Part shown: piece after piece, positions 9,198-16,988 of the stretch
Position numbering within the stretch: position 1 is the stretch's first letter
Layout of the letters: the number at the start of each line of letters is the position of its first letter
NCBI RefSeq assembly: GCF_014195505.1
Contig: NZ_JACIBV010000001.1
Span: forward strand, 7,316,001-7,380,000
Direction: 5' to 3'
Source: Nonomuraea dietziae
GTDB lineage: Bacteria > Actinomycetota > Actinomycetes > Streptosporangiales > Streptosporangiaceae
Length of the DNA stretch: 64,000 nt
Notes under the pieces: generated by a model
The model's input: only the letters and a program-made list of their open reading frames with translations
Database searches by the model: none
What the model was told of the DNA's origin: nothing
Program-made: the position numbers and the translations under genes

Positions 9198-10132
9198 GGC
9201 GCGCTCTGCCGATCTTCGCGGTCCTGGCCGCGCTGCTGGTCGCCATCGCGGTGGCCAACCCGTTCTTCCTGGAGCCCGCCGGGTTCTTCGCCTTCGTCAA
9301 GAGGGCCGCGCCGCTGGTGATCCTAGCGGCGGGCCAGTACTTCGTGATCGTCTCCGGGGAGTTCGACCTGTCGGTCGGGTCGCTGGTGACGGTCGAGGTG
9401 GTAGTCGCCGCCCGTCTGATCGACGGCGACGAGGCGGCCACCTGGCCCGTCCTGGCGCTGGTGATCGTCATCGGCCTGCTGGTCGGGCTGGTCAACGGGG
9501 CCGTGACGACGCTGCTGCGGGTGCCGTCGTTCATCACCACGCTGGGCATGATGCTCGTGCTGTCCGGCGCGGTCTTCCTCTGGACGGGTGGCGCGCCGCG
9601 CGGGGCGCTCTCGCAGGCCTTCAGGGTCTTCGGGCGCGACACGCTGTGGTCCACGCTCATCCTGCTGGCCGTGGGCGTCGCCGCGGCGCTGATCATGCGG
9701 GCTGACTTCGGCCGCACGCTCATCGCCACGGGCGACAACGAGCGCGCGGCGGCCCTGTCGGGGGTCAGGGTCACCAGGGCACGGATCCTCGCCTTCGTGC
9801 TCTCCGGGCTGGCCGCGGCGGTCGCGGGCATCCTGCTCGGCGGCTTCGCGGGGGTCTCCGCCCAGGTCGGCCAGGGGTTGGAGTTCTCGGCCATCACCGC
9901 GGTCGTGCTCGGCGGCGTGGCGCTCGGCGGCGGCCGCGGCTCGGTCGTGGCGGCCATGGCCGGCGCCCTCACGCTGGAGGCGCTGTTCACCCTGCTCAAC
10001 CTGTACGGCATCTCGGGCGCGCTGGAGTTCACCGTGCAGGGCGTCATCATCATCGCCGCCGTGGCGGCGGGAGCCGTACGGCTTCCCTTCCCCCTCACCC
10101 CCCGAAAAGGAGACGCACATGTCGCGTCCTAA
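9194..10132 (+). CDS. sugar ABC transporter permease (RbsC-like) 2
   Basis: A 312-residue permease from GTG 9194, which overlaps the previous stop (GTGA). The CUT2 signatures SGEFDLSVGSLVTV, RTLIATGDNERAAALSGV and GGVALGGGRGSVVAA are clear, with about nine membrane segments. Two different permease genes beside a double ATPase imply a heterodimeric channel, in contrast to the single RbsC of the ribose system. Its last 14 bases overlap the binding-protein gene. Confidence 0.9.
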   Translation: MRRALPIFAVLAALLVAIAVANPFFLEPAGFFAFVKRAAPLVILAAGQYFVIVSGEFDLSVGSLVTVEVVVAARLIDGDEAATWPVLALVIVIGLLVGLVNGAVTTLLRVPSFITTLGMMLVLSGAVFLWTGGAPRGALSQAFRVFGRDTLWSTLILLAVGVAAALIMRADFGRTLIATGDNERAAALSGVRVTRARILAFVLSGLAAAVAGILLGGFAGVSAQVGQGLEFSAITAVVLGGVALGGGRGSVVAAMAGALTLEALFTLLNLYGISGALEFTVQGVIIIAAVAAGAVRLPFPLTPRKGDAHVAS

Positions 10133-11342
10133 GCCCTTCCTCGTCGCCCTGGCAGGGCTCGCATTACTCGCGGCCGCCTGTACCAGCGACAAACCGGCCA
10201 CCACCGCCACCCAGGCCGCGACCTCGGCCGGCGCCTCCGCCGCGCCGTCCTCGGCGGCGTCCGCGGCGGGGACGGGCGAGCAGTCGAAGTTCTTCGTGCA
10301 GGCCGACTACGACGCCCAGCTCGCGATGCGCACCAAGACCGCGCAGGGACCCGCCGACAAGCCGTGGGAGCAGGCCATCGACCCCCAGATGGTCAGCACC
10401 TCCCAGTACAAGAAGAGCGGCGGCTATCACCTGTGCTTCTCCAACGCGGCCGTCAACAACCCGTGGCGGCAGGTCGGCTGGAAGAGCATGCAGGCCGAGG
10501 TGGCCCTGCACAAGGAGTTCACCACGTTCACCGCCCTGGACGCCGAGGGCAAGGACGACAAGCAGATCTCCGACATCGCCGAGCTGACCGGCAAGGGCTG
10601 TGACGCGCTGATCGTCTCGCCCAACACCACCGCCACCCTCACCCCCGCGGTGAAGGCCGCCTGCGGCAAGCTGCCGGTGATCGTCTTCGACCGCGGAGTG
10701 GAGACCGACTGCCCCGTCACCTTCATCAACCCCATCGGCGGCTACGCCTTCGGCGCCGACGGCGCGGAGTTCTTGGTGGAGAAGGTGCCCGCGGGCGGCA
10801 AGGTGCTCGCCCTGCGCATCCTGCCGGGCGTGGACGTCCTGGAGACCCGCTGGTCGGCGGCCAAGGCCACCTTCGACAAGAGCCGGCTGCAGGTCGTCGG
10901 CGTGGAGTTCACCGACGGCGACGCGGCCAAGACCAAGAGCATCGTCAGCGACTACATCGCCCGTCATGGCAAGCTGGACGGTGTGTGGATGGACGCGGGA
11001 GCCACCGCCGTCGCCGCGGTCGAGGCGTTCGAGGACGCGGGCGTGCCCGTCCCCGCCATGGTCGGCGAGGACCAGCAGGACTTCCTGCAGAAGTGGAAGC
11101 AGAACAACCTGACCGCCATCGCCCCCACCTACCCGACCTACCAGTGGCGCACCCCGGTCATCGCGGCGCTCAAGATCCTCAAGGGCGAGGAGGTGCCGAA
11201 GACCTGGAAGCTGCCCCAGCCGAAGATCACCGCGGAGAACCTCGACACCTACCTGCAGCCCAACATGCCGCCGCTGCACTACGCGCTGTGCGGATGCGAG
11301 AGCCTGCCCGGCTTCCCCGAGACCTGGGGCGGCAAGAAGTGA
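10119..11342 (+). CDS. sugar ABC transporter substrate-binding lipoprotein
   Basis: A 407-residue exported protein. An N-terminal signal (PFLVALAGLALLAAAC) ends in a lipobox Cys at residue 21, followed by an Ala/Ser/Thr-rich linker to about residue 55 that tethers the domain to the membrane. The mature part resembles periplasmic binding protein family 4 (CUT2: ribose, xylose, inositol). A purine-rich RBS (AAAAGGAG) precedes the ATG, which lies inside the end of the permease gene. It delivers ligand to the two permeases. Ligand identity is unknown. Confidence 0.9.
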   Translation: MSRPKPFLVALAGLALLAAACTSDKPATTATQAATSAGASAAPSSAASAAGTGEQSKFFVQADYDAQLAMRTKTAQGPADKPWEQAIDPQMVSTSQYKKSGGYHLCFSNAAVNNPWRQVGWKSMQAEVALHKEFTTFTALDAEGKDDKQISDIAELTGKGCDALIVSPNTTATLTPAVKAACGKLPVIVFDRGVETDCPVTFINPIGGYAFGADGAEFLVEKVPAGGKVLALRILPGVDVLETRWSAAKATFDKSRLQVVGVEFTDGDAAKTKSIVSDYIARHGKLDGVWMDAGATAVAAVEAFEDAGVPVPAMVGEDQQDFLQKWKQNNLTAIAPTYPTYQWRTPVIAALKILKGEEVPKTWKLPQPKITAENLDTYLQPNMPPLHYALCGCESLPGFPETWGGKK

Positions 11343-12154
11343 ACCTGGGTGTCAACACCTGGGTGTGGACCTCGCCGCTGACCGACGGCGACCTGGAGGC
11401 GCTCGCGCCCCGGGTCGCCGGGTGGGGGTTCGACGTCATCGAACTGCCCGTCGAGCAGCCGGGCGACTGGGACCCGGCCAGGGCGGCCGACCTGCTCGCC
11501 TCGCTCGGCCTGCGCGCCTCCGTGGTGCTGGTTATGCCGCCGGGACGCGACCTGGTCGCCTCCGACACGGTCAGGGAGACCCAGGACTACCTCAGGCACT
11601 GCATGGACGTGGCCGAGATCGTCGGCTCACCCGTCATCGCGGGGCCCGCCTACAGCGCGGTCGGCCGTACGTGGAGGATGTCCGCGAGCGAGCGCGCGGC
11701 CGCCTACGCCGAGCTGCGCCAGAACCTCAAATCCGTCATCGACCACAGCGAGGTACGGCTGGCGGTCGAGCCGCTCAACCGCTACGAGACGAGCCTGCTC
11801 AACACCGTCGAGCAGGCGCTGGAGGCGCTGCCCGAGCGCGCCGGACTGACCCTCGACATCTATCACCTGAACATCGAGGAGAAGGACCCCGCGGCGGCCG
11901 TACGGCTGGCCGCGGGCAGGATCGCGCACGTCCAGGTCTGCGGCACCGACAGGGGAACCCCCGGTCAGGACCGCTTCGACTGGCCCGCCTTCGTGGGGGC
12001 GCTGCGCGAGGTCTCCTACGGGGGGCCGCTGGTCATCGAGTCGTTCACCGCCCACAACCAGACGATCGCCACCGCCGCCTCCATCTGGAGGCCGCTGGCG
12101 CCCAGCCAGGACGCTCTCGCCGTCGATGGGCTGGCCTTCCTCCGCACCCTCTAA
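11339..12154 (+). CDS. sugar phosphate isomerase/epimerase (TIM barrel, AP endonuclease-2 family)
   Basis: A 271-residue protein from GTG 11339, overlapping the binding-protein stop (GTGA). It begins with the barrel strand NLGVNTWVWTSPL. Likely metal-binding or catalytic acids sit in VEPLNRYET, LTLDIYHLNIEE, VQVCGTDRGTPG and LVIESF, the usual strand-end positions in xylose-isomerase-like barrels (PF01261). Together with the Gfo/Idh enzyme and transporter it suggests import and isomerisation/oxidation of a polyol or keto-sugar, as in inositol or allulose pathways. The substrate is not assigned. Confidence 0.85.
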   Translation: MNLGVNTWVWTSPLTDGDLEALAPRVAGWGFDVIELPVEQPGDWDPARAADLLASLGLRASVVLVMPPGRDLVASDTVRETQDYLRHCMDVAEIVGSPVIAGPAYSAVGRTWRMSASERAAAYAELRQNLKSVIDHSEVRLAVEPLNRYETSLLNTVEQALEALPERAGLTLDIYHLNIEEKDPAAAVRLAAGRIAHVQVCGTDRGTPGQDRFDWPAFVGALREVSYGGPLVIESFTAHNQTIATAASIWRPLAPSQDALAVDGLAFLRTL

Positions 12155-12166
12155 CGGAGACCCGCC

Positions 12167-12293
12167 ATGCGTCGTGTTCGTGCTGCCCTCATCCTGCCGT
12201 TCCTCCCCGGTGACGACCACCGCCTTCGCCCCGCCCAACTCCGCGGGCTGGAACAGCGGCGACGCCGACCCGGTCATCTCCACCCTCAAGTGA
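12167..12293 (+). pseudogene. remnant of a secreted-protein gene (internally deleted)
   Basis: An ATG at 12167 with a well-placed GGAG reads MRRVRAALILPFLP, a signal-peptide-like start. In another frame the same stretch then reads VTTTAFAPPNSAGWNSGD and ends at TGA 12291. The PPNSAGWN phrase is typical of repeat or Ig-like parts of secreted actinobacterial proteins. The simplest reading is an operon gene that lost almost all of its middle, leaving both ends out of frame. The recognition rests on short motifs, so it is tentative. Confidence 0.4.
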
Positions 12294-12298
12294 CAGCG

Positions 12299-12340
12299 TG
12301 ACGGAGCCCCCGGCCGGACGCGCGGCCGGGGGCTCCGTCA
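12299..12340. terminator. strong bidirectional hairpin terminator
   Basis: Perfect 18-bp inverted repeat arms at 12299-12316 and 12323-12340 with a 6-base loop (GACGCG) form a very GC-rich stem. It lies between the rightward sugar operon and the leftward coiled-coil gene, so it can end transcription from both sides. Confidence 0.85.
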
Positions 12341-12348
12341 TGTCGCGA

Positions 12349-12765
12349 TCAGGCGGGAATCCTCCGCTGCAGGTCGATGAGGATCTCCATCGCGGTGGTG
12401 TTGAACTCGGTCTGGCTGGCCTTGAACTCCGTGAGTTCGGTCCTGACCTCGGTCACTTCCGTCTTGACCTCGGTCACTTCCGTCTTGACCTCGGCCACTT
12501 CGGTCCTGACCTCGGCCACTTCGGTCCTGACCTCGGCCACTTCGGTCCTGACCTCCGCCACTTCGGTCCTGACCTCGGCCAGGTCGTCCTTGAACTGGGC
12601 CAGTTCGGCCTTGACCTCGGCCTTGAACTCCTTGAGGTTGTTCGCCACCCCGTTGATCCGGTGGGTGACGTCCTCCAGCCCCTGCATCATGTCGGCCCTC
12701 GACGCGATCACGGCGTTCTCGATGTCCGTGACGAACTGGAGGCCGGATTCCTTGATGCCCATCAT
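12349..12765 (-). CDS. coiled-coil protein built of tandem heptads
   Basis: A 138-residue protein with no recognised enzyme domain. Residues 64-112 are seven consecutive heptads: EVRTEVA four times, EVKTEVT twice, then EVRTELT. These place Val at the a and d-like positions, an ideal parallel coiled coil. The N-terminal 60 residues are mixed helical (MMGIKESGLQFVTDIENAV) and the C-terminus (EILIDLQRRIPA) is amphipathic. There is no signal peptide or membrane segment, so it is probably cytosolic and oligomeric. Two adjacent ATGs allow a start at 12765 or 12762. Function unknown. Confidence 0.75.
   Translation of the reverse strand: MMGIKESGLQFVTDIENAVIASRADMMQGLEDVTHRINGVANNLKEFKAEVKAELAQFKDDLAEVRTEVAEVRTEVAEVRTEVAEVRTEVAEVKTEVTEVKTEVTEVRTELTEFKASQTEFNTTAMEILIDLQRRIPA
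12430..12576. repeat. seven 21-bp tandem repeats coding heptads
   Basis: Seven 21-bp units encode the coiled-coil heptads of the gene on the minus strand. The middle units are nearly identical at DNA level (the GGTCCTGACCTCGGCCACTT phrase recurs). This points to recent slippage or unequal exchange rather than old protein-level convergence. Confidence 0.85.
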
Positions 12766-12945
12766 GCTCTCCCTCTACGGTGGGGGAGGGACCTGGACGG
12801 TAACGGCGTTCAGGTCCCCGTTCGTGTGTTCTAACGCTAGCGGATGACCGCGCGGCTCGACCGAGAAATGACGCGGTCTGTCATCGTGAAATCACCGCAC
12901 GTCACCTCTTCTTCCACAAGGTAGGAGAGATGTTACTCTTGGCGC

Positions 12946-12959
12946 ACCAAGCAAGCGCT
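12946..12959 (+). promoter_or_regulatory. shared motif ACCAAGCAAGCGCT, copy 1
   Basis: This 14-bp motif ends 21 bp before the ATG of the isochorismatase-fold gene at 12981. The identical word occurs, in the same orientation relative to its gene, upstream of the serine hydrolase gene (15461-15474), and a 12/14 match lies upstream of the LLM gene (21929-21942). This suggests a common operator. Confidence 0.6.
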
Positions 12960-12980
12960 CGAGCACGCGCGGAGGCGTCG

Positions 12981-13571
12981 ATGGAACGCACGGCCGTCCT
13001 GGTGATGGAGATGCAGCGCGGCGTCGTCGGCGATGTCACGAGATTTCCCGAGCTGGTGGCGGTGTGCGACAAGCGGAGAGTGGTCGCCAACGCCGCCGAG
13101 GTGCTGCGCGGGGCGAGAAGCGCGGGCGTGCCGGTGATCCACTGCACGGCGGCCTTCCGCGCCGACAGGGCGGGCTCGCACACCCGCAACAGCCCCTTCC
13201 TCGCCCACCTGCTCAAGGACCCCGCCCACATGCTGGAGGGCACAGCGGCCGTCGAGGTGCTGCCCGAGCTGTGGGAGCCGGGCGATCTGGAGAGCCGCCG
13301 CCATCACGGGTTCTCGCCGTTCACCGGCACCAGCCTGGACATGACGCTGAGGTCGCTGGACGTGACGCGGGTGGTGGCCGTCGGGGTGTCGCTGAACCTC
13401 GGCATCCAGGGCCTGGCGATCGAGGCGGTCAATCTCGGCTACCGGGTCACCGTCGTCACCGACGCCGTGGCGGGCATCCCCGACGACTACGCGCAGGCCG
13501 TCCTCGACCACACGATCGGCCTGCTGGCGACCAGGGTGACGGCCGCTCGGGTCTGGGAGGCGGGCCGGTGA
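12981..13571 (+). CDS. isochorismatase-fold hydrolase-like protein with altered triad
   Basis: A 196-residue cysteine-hydrolase/isochorismatase-fold protein (PF00857). I start it at ATG 12981, which has a GGAGG five bases upstream, rather than at 12930, which would put the shared operator motif inside the gene. The Asp of the usual D-K-C triad is Glu here (VLVMEMQ). The Cys position reads VSLNLGIQGL, with Gly as in PhzD/EntB vinyl-ether hydrolases rather than Cys as in amidases. The Lys position is not obvious (SRRHHGFSPFTGT). It may act on a different substrate or be inactive. It overlaps the SDR gene by one base. Confidence 0.78.
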   Translation: MERTAVLVMEMQRGVVGDVTRFPELVAVCDKRRVVANAAEVLRGARSAGVPVIHCTAAFRADRAGSHTRNSPFLAHLLKDPAHMLEGTAAVEVLPELWEPGDLESRRHHGFSPFTGTSLDMTLRSLDVTRVVAVGVSLNLGIQGLAIEAVNLGYRVTVVTDAVAGIPDDYAQAVLDHTIGLLATRVTAARVWEAGR

Positions 13572-14314
13572 TGGACGGTATGCGGCTGGACGGCAGGAGC
13601 GCGGTGGTCACCGGGGGAGCGGGTGCGATCGGGGCGGCCATCTGCGCCGACCTGGCCGCGCTCGGCGCCCGCGTGGTGGTCGCGGACGTCGAGAGGGAGG
13701 GCGCGGCGAAGGTCGCGCAGGCGCTGCCCGCGGGCCTGGGCACGGCGCGCCGCGTCGACCTGGCCGACCCCGCGTCGATCGAGGAGTTCTGCGCAGCGGC
13801 GGGCGCCGTGGACATCCTCGTCAACAACGCGGGCCTCTCGATCGTCGAGCCGTTCACCGGCAGCGACCCCGCGCACTGGGACCTCATGTGGCGGGTCAAC
13901 CTGCGCGCCCCCATGCTCATGACGAAGCTGCTCCTGCCGGGGATGGTCGAGCGCGGGTGGGGGCGGCTGGTGTTCGTCTCCTCCGACGGCGCGAGGGCGG
14001 GCTCGGGCGGGGAGGGCGCCTACGCCGCGACGAAGGCGGGGCTGTTCGGGCTGGCCAAGACGCTGGCGAGGGAGGCCGCGAAGGGCGAGGTCACCTCCAA
14101 CGTCGTCTGCCCGGGCCCGACGGACACCCCGATGCTGAGGAGGGTCGCCGAGCAGGAGCCGGGACTCGTGGAGAAGATCGCCAGGGGCATCCCGCTGCGC
14201 AGGCTCGGCGAGCCCGAGGACGTCGCGGGACTGGTGGCCTACCTGTGCACCGAACGCGCCGCCTACATCACGGGGCAGACGCTGTCGGTCAGCGGCGGGG
14301 TGACGATGCAGTGA
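13571..14314 (+). CDS. SDR family NAD(P)-dependent oxidoreductase
   Basis: A 247-residue classical short-chain dehydrogenase. The cofactor motif TGGAGAIG is at residues 13-20, NNAG is present, the catalytic Ser is in VFVSSDG and YAATK gives Tyr and Lys. ADVE after strand 2 suggests an NAD(H) preference. The start overlaps the isochorismatase stop (TGATG) behind a GGGAGG RBS; a second ATG at 13580 is possible. The pair probably shares one transcript controlled from the motif at 12946. It is convergent with, and 2 bp from, the serine hydrolase gene. Confidence 0.9.
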   Translation: MDGMRLDGRSAVVTGGAGAIGAAICADLAALGARVVVADVEREGAAKVAQALPAGLGTARRVDLADPASIEEFCAAAGAVDILVNNAGLSIVEPFTGSDPAHWDLMWRVNLRAPMLMTKLLLPGMVERGWGRLVFVSSDGARAGSGGEGAYAATKAGLFGLAKTLAREAAKGEVTSNVVCPGPTDTPMLRRVAEQEPGLVEKIARGIPLRRLGEPEDVAGLVAYLCTERAAYITGQTLSVSGGVTMQ

Positions 14315-14316
14315 GC

Positions 14317-15438
14317 TCAGAGCGCGTCGTAGACCGCCTTCGTCAGCTCCCACGCCGCCGTGCCGCCCGCGAAGGCCGCCGACATCTCGTTCATGGTGTA
14401 GGCGATGGCCAGGCCGCGCGCTGGGTCGGCCAGGCCGAGGAAGCCCCCCATGCCGGCATGGCCGAAGGCGGTGGGCGCGAAGGGCGCGAACCCCTCGGAG
14501 GGCAGCATGAACCCGAGCCCGAACGAGGTGTCGACCAGAAGGACCCTGTCGCGACCGGAGACCCTGGGGCGCAGGGCGTCGCGAAGGGTGCCCGGCTGGA
14601 GGATCTCGCCGGCGATGAGCGCCCGGTAGAAGCCGGACAGCGCCCTCGCCGTGGTGACCAGGCCCATGGCGGGCCAGCCCGCGCGCAGGAGGTCGGGGTG
14701 GTTGGCGCCGCCCTTCAGCCTGTGCACGCCGGGATTGCCGAGCGCCCTGTTCATCAGGCTGTTCGGATCGCGCGCCGCCTGCTCGGCCTCGCTGGGCGGC
14801 TCGCTCTCCGCGAGGGGCGCGGCCTCGGTGAGGCCCTGCTGGGACGGGCCGGAGCGAGGGCCGGCGGACAGGCGGGCGGCTCTGGCGATCACGTCGTCGG
14901 GCGCGCCGAGCCACAGGTCGAGGCGCAGCGGCCCCGCGATCTCCGCGGCCACCAGCTCGCCGACCGACTTGCCCGTCACCCTGCGCACCACCTCGCCGAC
15001 CAGGAACCCGTAGGTCAGCGCGTGGTAGCCGTGGGCGCTACCCGGCTCCCACAGCGGCGACTGGCGCGCCAGCCTGGCGGCGATGGCGGCCTGGTCGCCG
15101 TACTCCTCGACAGGCACCCGCTCCTCGATCGCCGGCAGCCCCGCCTGGTGGGTGAGCAGGTGCTCCACCGTGACCTCGGGAGAGGAGAACTCCGGCCACA
15201 GTGCGGCCACCGGCGTCGACAGCTCGAACAGCCCGCGCTCGACCAGCAGCAGGGCGACGGTCGCGGTCACCGCCTTGGTGCAGGAGTAGGAAAGGACGGG
15301 CGTGTCCGCCTCCCACGGCCTGCCGGTGCGCCGGTCGGCGACGCCGCCCCACAGGTCCACCACCAGCTCGCCGTCGACATGGACGGCGAAGGCCGCACCC
15401 AGCCCCATCTGCCGCGCGAACACGTCGTCCAGTCGCAT
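14317..15438 (-). CDS. serine hydrolase, beta-lactamase/esterase EstB-like
   Basis: A 373-residue class C beta-lactamase-fold protein (PF00144). SxxK is SCTK in VLSYSCTKAV, a Tyr element lies in SAHGYHALTYG, and the late HAG motif is in FGHAGMGG. There is no signal peptide, so it is cytoplasmic, consistent with an esterase or amidase rather than an antibiotic-resistance lactamase. The ATG at 15438 is chosen for its AGAGAGG RBS. The shared motif ACCAAGCAAGCGCT ends 22 bp upstream of this ATG. It diverges from the cyclase gene. Confidence 0.88.
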   Translation of the reverse strand: MRLDDVFARQMGLGAAFAVHVDGELVVDLWGGVADRRTGRPWEADTPVLSYSCTKAVTATVALLLVERGLFELSTPVAALWPEFSSPEVTVEHLLTHQAGLPAIEERVPVEEYGDQAAIAARLARQSPLWEPGSAHGYHALTYGFLVGEVVRRVTGKSVGELVAAEIAGPLRLDLWLGAPDDVIARAARLSAGPRSGPSQQGLTEAAPLAESEPPSEAEQAARDPNSLMNRALGNPGVHRLKGGANHPDLLRAGWPAMGLVTTARALSGFYRALIAGEILQPGTLRDALRPRVSGRDRVLLVDTSFGLGFMLPSEGFAPFAPTAFGHAGMGGFLGLADPARGLAIAYTMNEMSAAFAGGTAAWELTKAVYDAL

Positions 15439-15460
15439 GGACACCTCTCTGATGAAAGGA

Positions 15461-15474
15461 AGCGCTTGCTTGGT
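15461..15474 (-). promoter_or_regulatory. shared motif ACCAAGCAAGCGCT, copy 2
   Basis: On the minus strand this reads exactly the same 14 bp as copy 1 and lies 22 bp upstream of the serine hydrolase ATG. It also overlaps the likely TTG start and RBS spacer of the divergent cyclase gene, so one bound protein could control both directions. Confidence 0.6.
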
Positions 15475-16372
15475 AACCGAGCCTAACAACTGGGGCCGCT
15501 TCGGCACAGACGACCAGCGCGGCACGCTGAACCTGCTCACCCCGGCCACGGTGCTCGACGCCCTCGCCGGCGCGAGGACCGGCCAGGTGCTCAACCTGGC
15601 GATGCCGATCAGGGGCGCCACCTCCTCGGCCGCCCCCACGACCGTCCCGCACCTGCGCGGCCGTCCGCTGCCGCAGCACTTCATGTCCGTGGACGGCGGC
15701 GACTACGCGGCCGGGGCCAGGGCGATCGGGGCGGGCCTGCGGATGGCCGACGACGCGCTGATCGTCACCCACCACGGCACCACGACCCACATGGACGCGC
15801 TGTGCCACATGTGGGAGGGCGACCAGCTCTACAACGGCCACCCCGCCGCCAGGGTCCGCTCGTACGGCGCCGCCCGCTGCGGCATCGAGCAGGTCGGCGG
15901 GATCGTGGCGCGAGGGGTGTTCTTCGACGTGCCGCGCCACCTGGGCATGGCGCATCTGCCGGTGGACTTCAGGATCGGGGCGGCGCTGCTGGAGGAGATC
16001 GGTCCTGGGCTGCGGCAGGGCGACGTGGCGGTGATCCGCACCGGCTGGCCGCTGACCTGGCCCGACACCTACTGGAGCGGCCAGCCGGGCCTCGCGCCCG
16101 ACGCGGGCCGCTGGCTGGCGGGGCGCGACGTGGCCGCGGTGGCCTGCGACAACGCCGCCATCGGCGGGCTGAACGCCGACCAGCTCGCCGACGAGAGCCT
16201 GGAGGACGACCTGCACCTCATCCTGCTCCACCGCCACGGCGTGCACCTGATCGAGATGCTGTGGCTGGAGGAGCTGGCTCAGGCGGGCCCCGCCGACTTC
16301 GTGCTGGTCGTGGCGCCGCTGAAGATCGAAGGAGGCACCGGCAGCCCGGTCAGCCCGCTGGCGATCCTGTGA
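15470..16372 (+). CDS. cyclase family protein (kynurenine formamidase-like metal hydrolase)
   Basis: A 300-residue protein of the cyclase/KynB family (PF04199). The metal-binding signature HGTTTHMDALCH is clear, and the N-terminus VTEPNNWGRFGTDDQRGTLN is typical of the longer actinobacterial members. The TTG at 15470 has an AAAGGA nine bases upstream; an in-frame ATG at 15452 lacks a ribosome site. It probably hydrolyses an amide, lactone or cyclic ester in a degradation route with the neighbouring serine hydrolase, SDR and LLM enzymes. Its end overlaps the convergent TetR gene by 23 bp. Confidence 0.85.
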   Translation: MVTEPNNWGRFGTDDQRGTLNLLTPATVLDALAGARTGQVLNLAMPIRGATSSAAPTTVPHLRGRPLPQHFMSVDGGDYAAGARAIGAGLRMADDALIVTHHGTTTHMDALCHMWEGDQLYNGHPAARVRSYGAARCGIEQVGGIVARGVFFDVPRHLGMAHLPVDFRIGAALLEEIGPGLRQGDVAVIRTGWPLTWPDTYWSGQPGLAPDAGRWLAGRDVAAVACDNAAIGGLNADQLADESLEDDLHLILLHRHGVHLIEMLWLEELAQAGPADFVLVVAPLKIEGGTGSPVSPLAIL

Positions 16373-16949
16373 GGTCGAGCACGCGAAGGGCCTGCGCGGC
16401 GGTGTCGCGCAGCCTGGCGGCGTCGTTCGACCCCTTGCCCATCAGGCGCAGCCCCTGCAGCACCGTGAGCAGGAACCTGGCCAGGGAGCGGGGGTCCTGG
16501 GCGCCGTCCAGCTCGCCCTGTTCCCGCGCCCTGGTCAGCGCCGCCGCGAGCGTGTTCTCGATGAAGTCCCAGTTGGACCCCACCCGCCTGGCCAGCTCCT
16601 CGTCGTGAGGGGCCAGCTCGACCGCGGTGTTGACCACCAGGCAGCCGCGGTGGGCGCTGTCGTGCGCGGCCTCGTCGGCGAACCTTCTCACCAGCTCCCG
16701 TACGGCGGGCAGCACCGGCCCCTGGCCGGACAGGAGGCCCTCGAAGTCGATGCCCTGCTCCAGGTAGCGCTCGTAGGCCTTCAGGTAGAGCTCGCGCTTG
16801 CCGCCGAAGGTGGCGTAGATGCTCGCCCTGCCGATGCCGAGGTGCTGGACGAGGTCGGACATGGAGGTGGCCTCGTACCCCCGCTGCCAGAACAGCTCCA
16901 TAGCGGCCTGCAGCGCCTGGTCGGGATCGAACTCCTTGGTCCTGGCCAT
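16350..16949 (-). CDS. TetR/AcrR family transcriptional regulator
   Basis: A 199-residue protein with an N-terminal TetR helix-turn-helix (ALQAAMELFWQRGYEATSMS, then IGRASIYATFGGKRELYLKAY). The C-terminal part resembles the YxaF/AcrR type that often controls detoxification or degradation genes. The sequence just upstream, TTGACAGAGCGTTCCAA on the minus strand, is weakly palindromic and may be its own operator. It is a candidate to bind the shared motif of the surrounding catabolic genes, but its own promoter does not carry that word. Confidence 0.9.
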   Translation of the reverse strand: MARTKEFDPDQALQAAMELFWQRGYEATSMSDLVQHLGIGRASIYATFGGKRELYLKAYERYLEQGIDFEGLLSGQGPVLPAVRELVRRFADEAAHDSAHRGCLVVNTAVELAPHDEELARRVGSNWDFIENTLAAALTRAREQGELDGAQDPRSLARFLLTVLQGLRLMGKGSNDAARLRDTAAQALRVLDLTGSPAG

Positions 16950-16988
16950 GGCCAGAACCTAGGCTTTATTGGAACGCTCTGTCAAATA

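Noticed and set aside
12930..12980. Start of the isochorismatase-fold gene at 12930
   Set aside because: It would place the shared operator motif inside the gene, its Shine-Dalgarno spacing is too short, and the ATG at 12981 has a better RBS and fits the family length.
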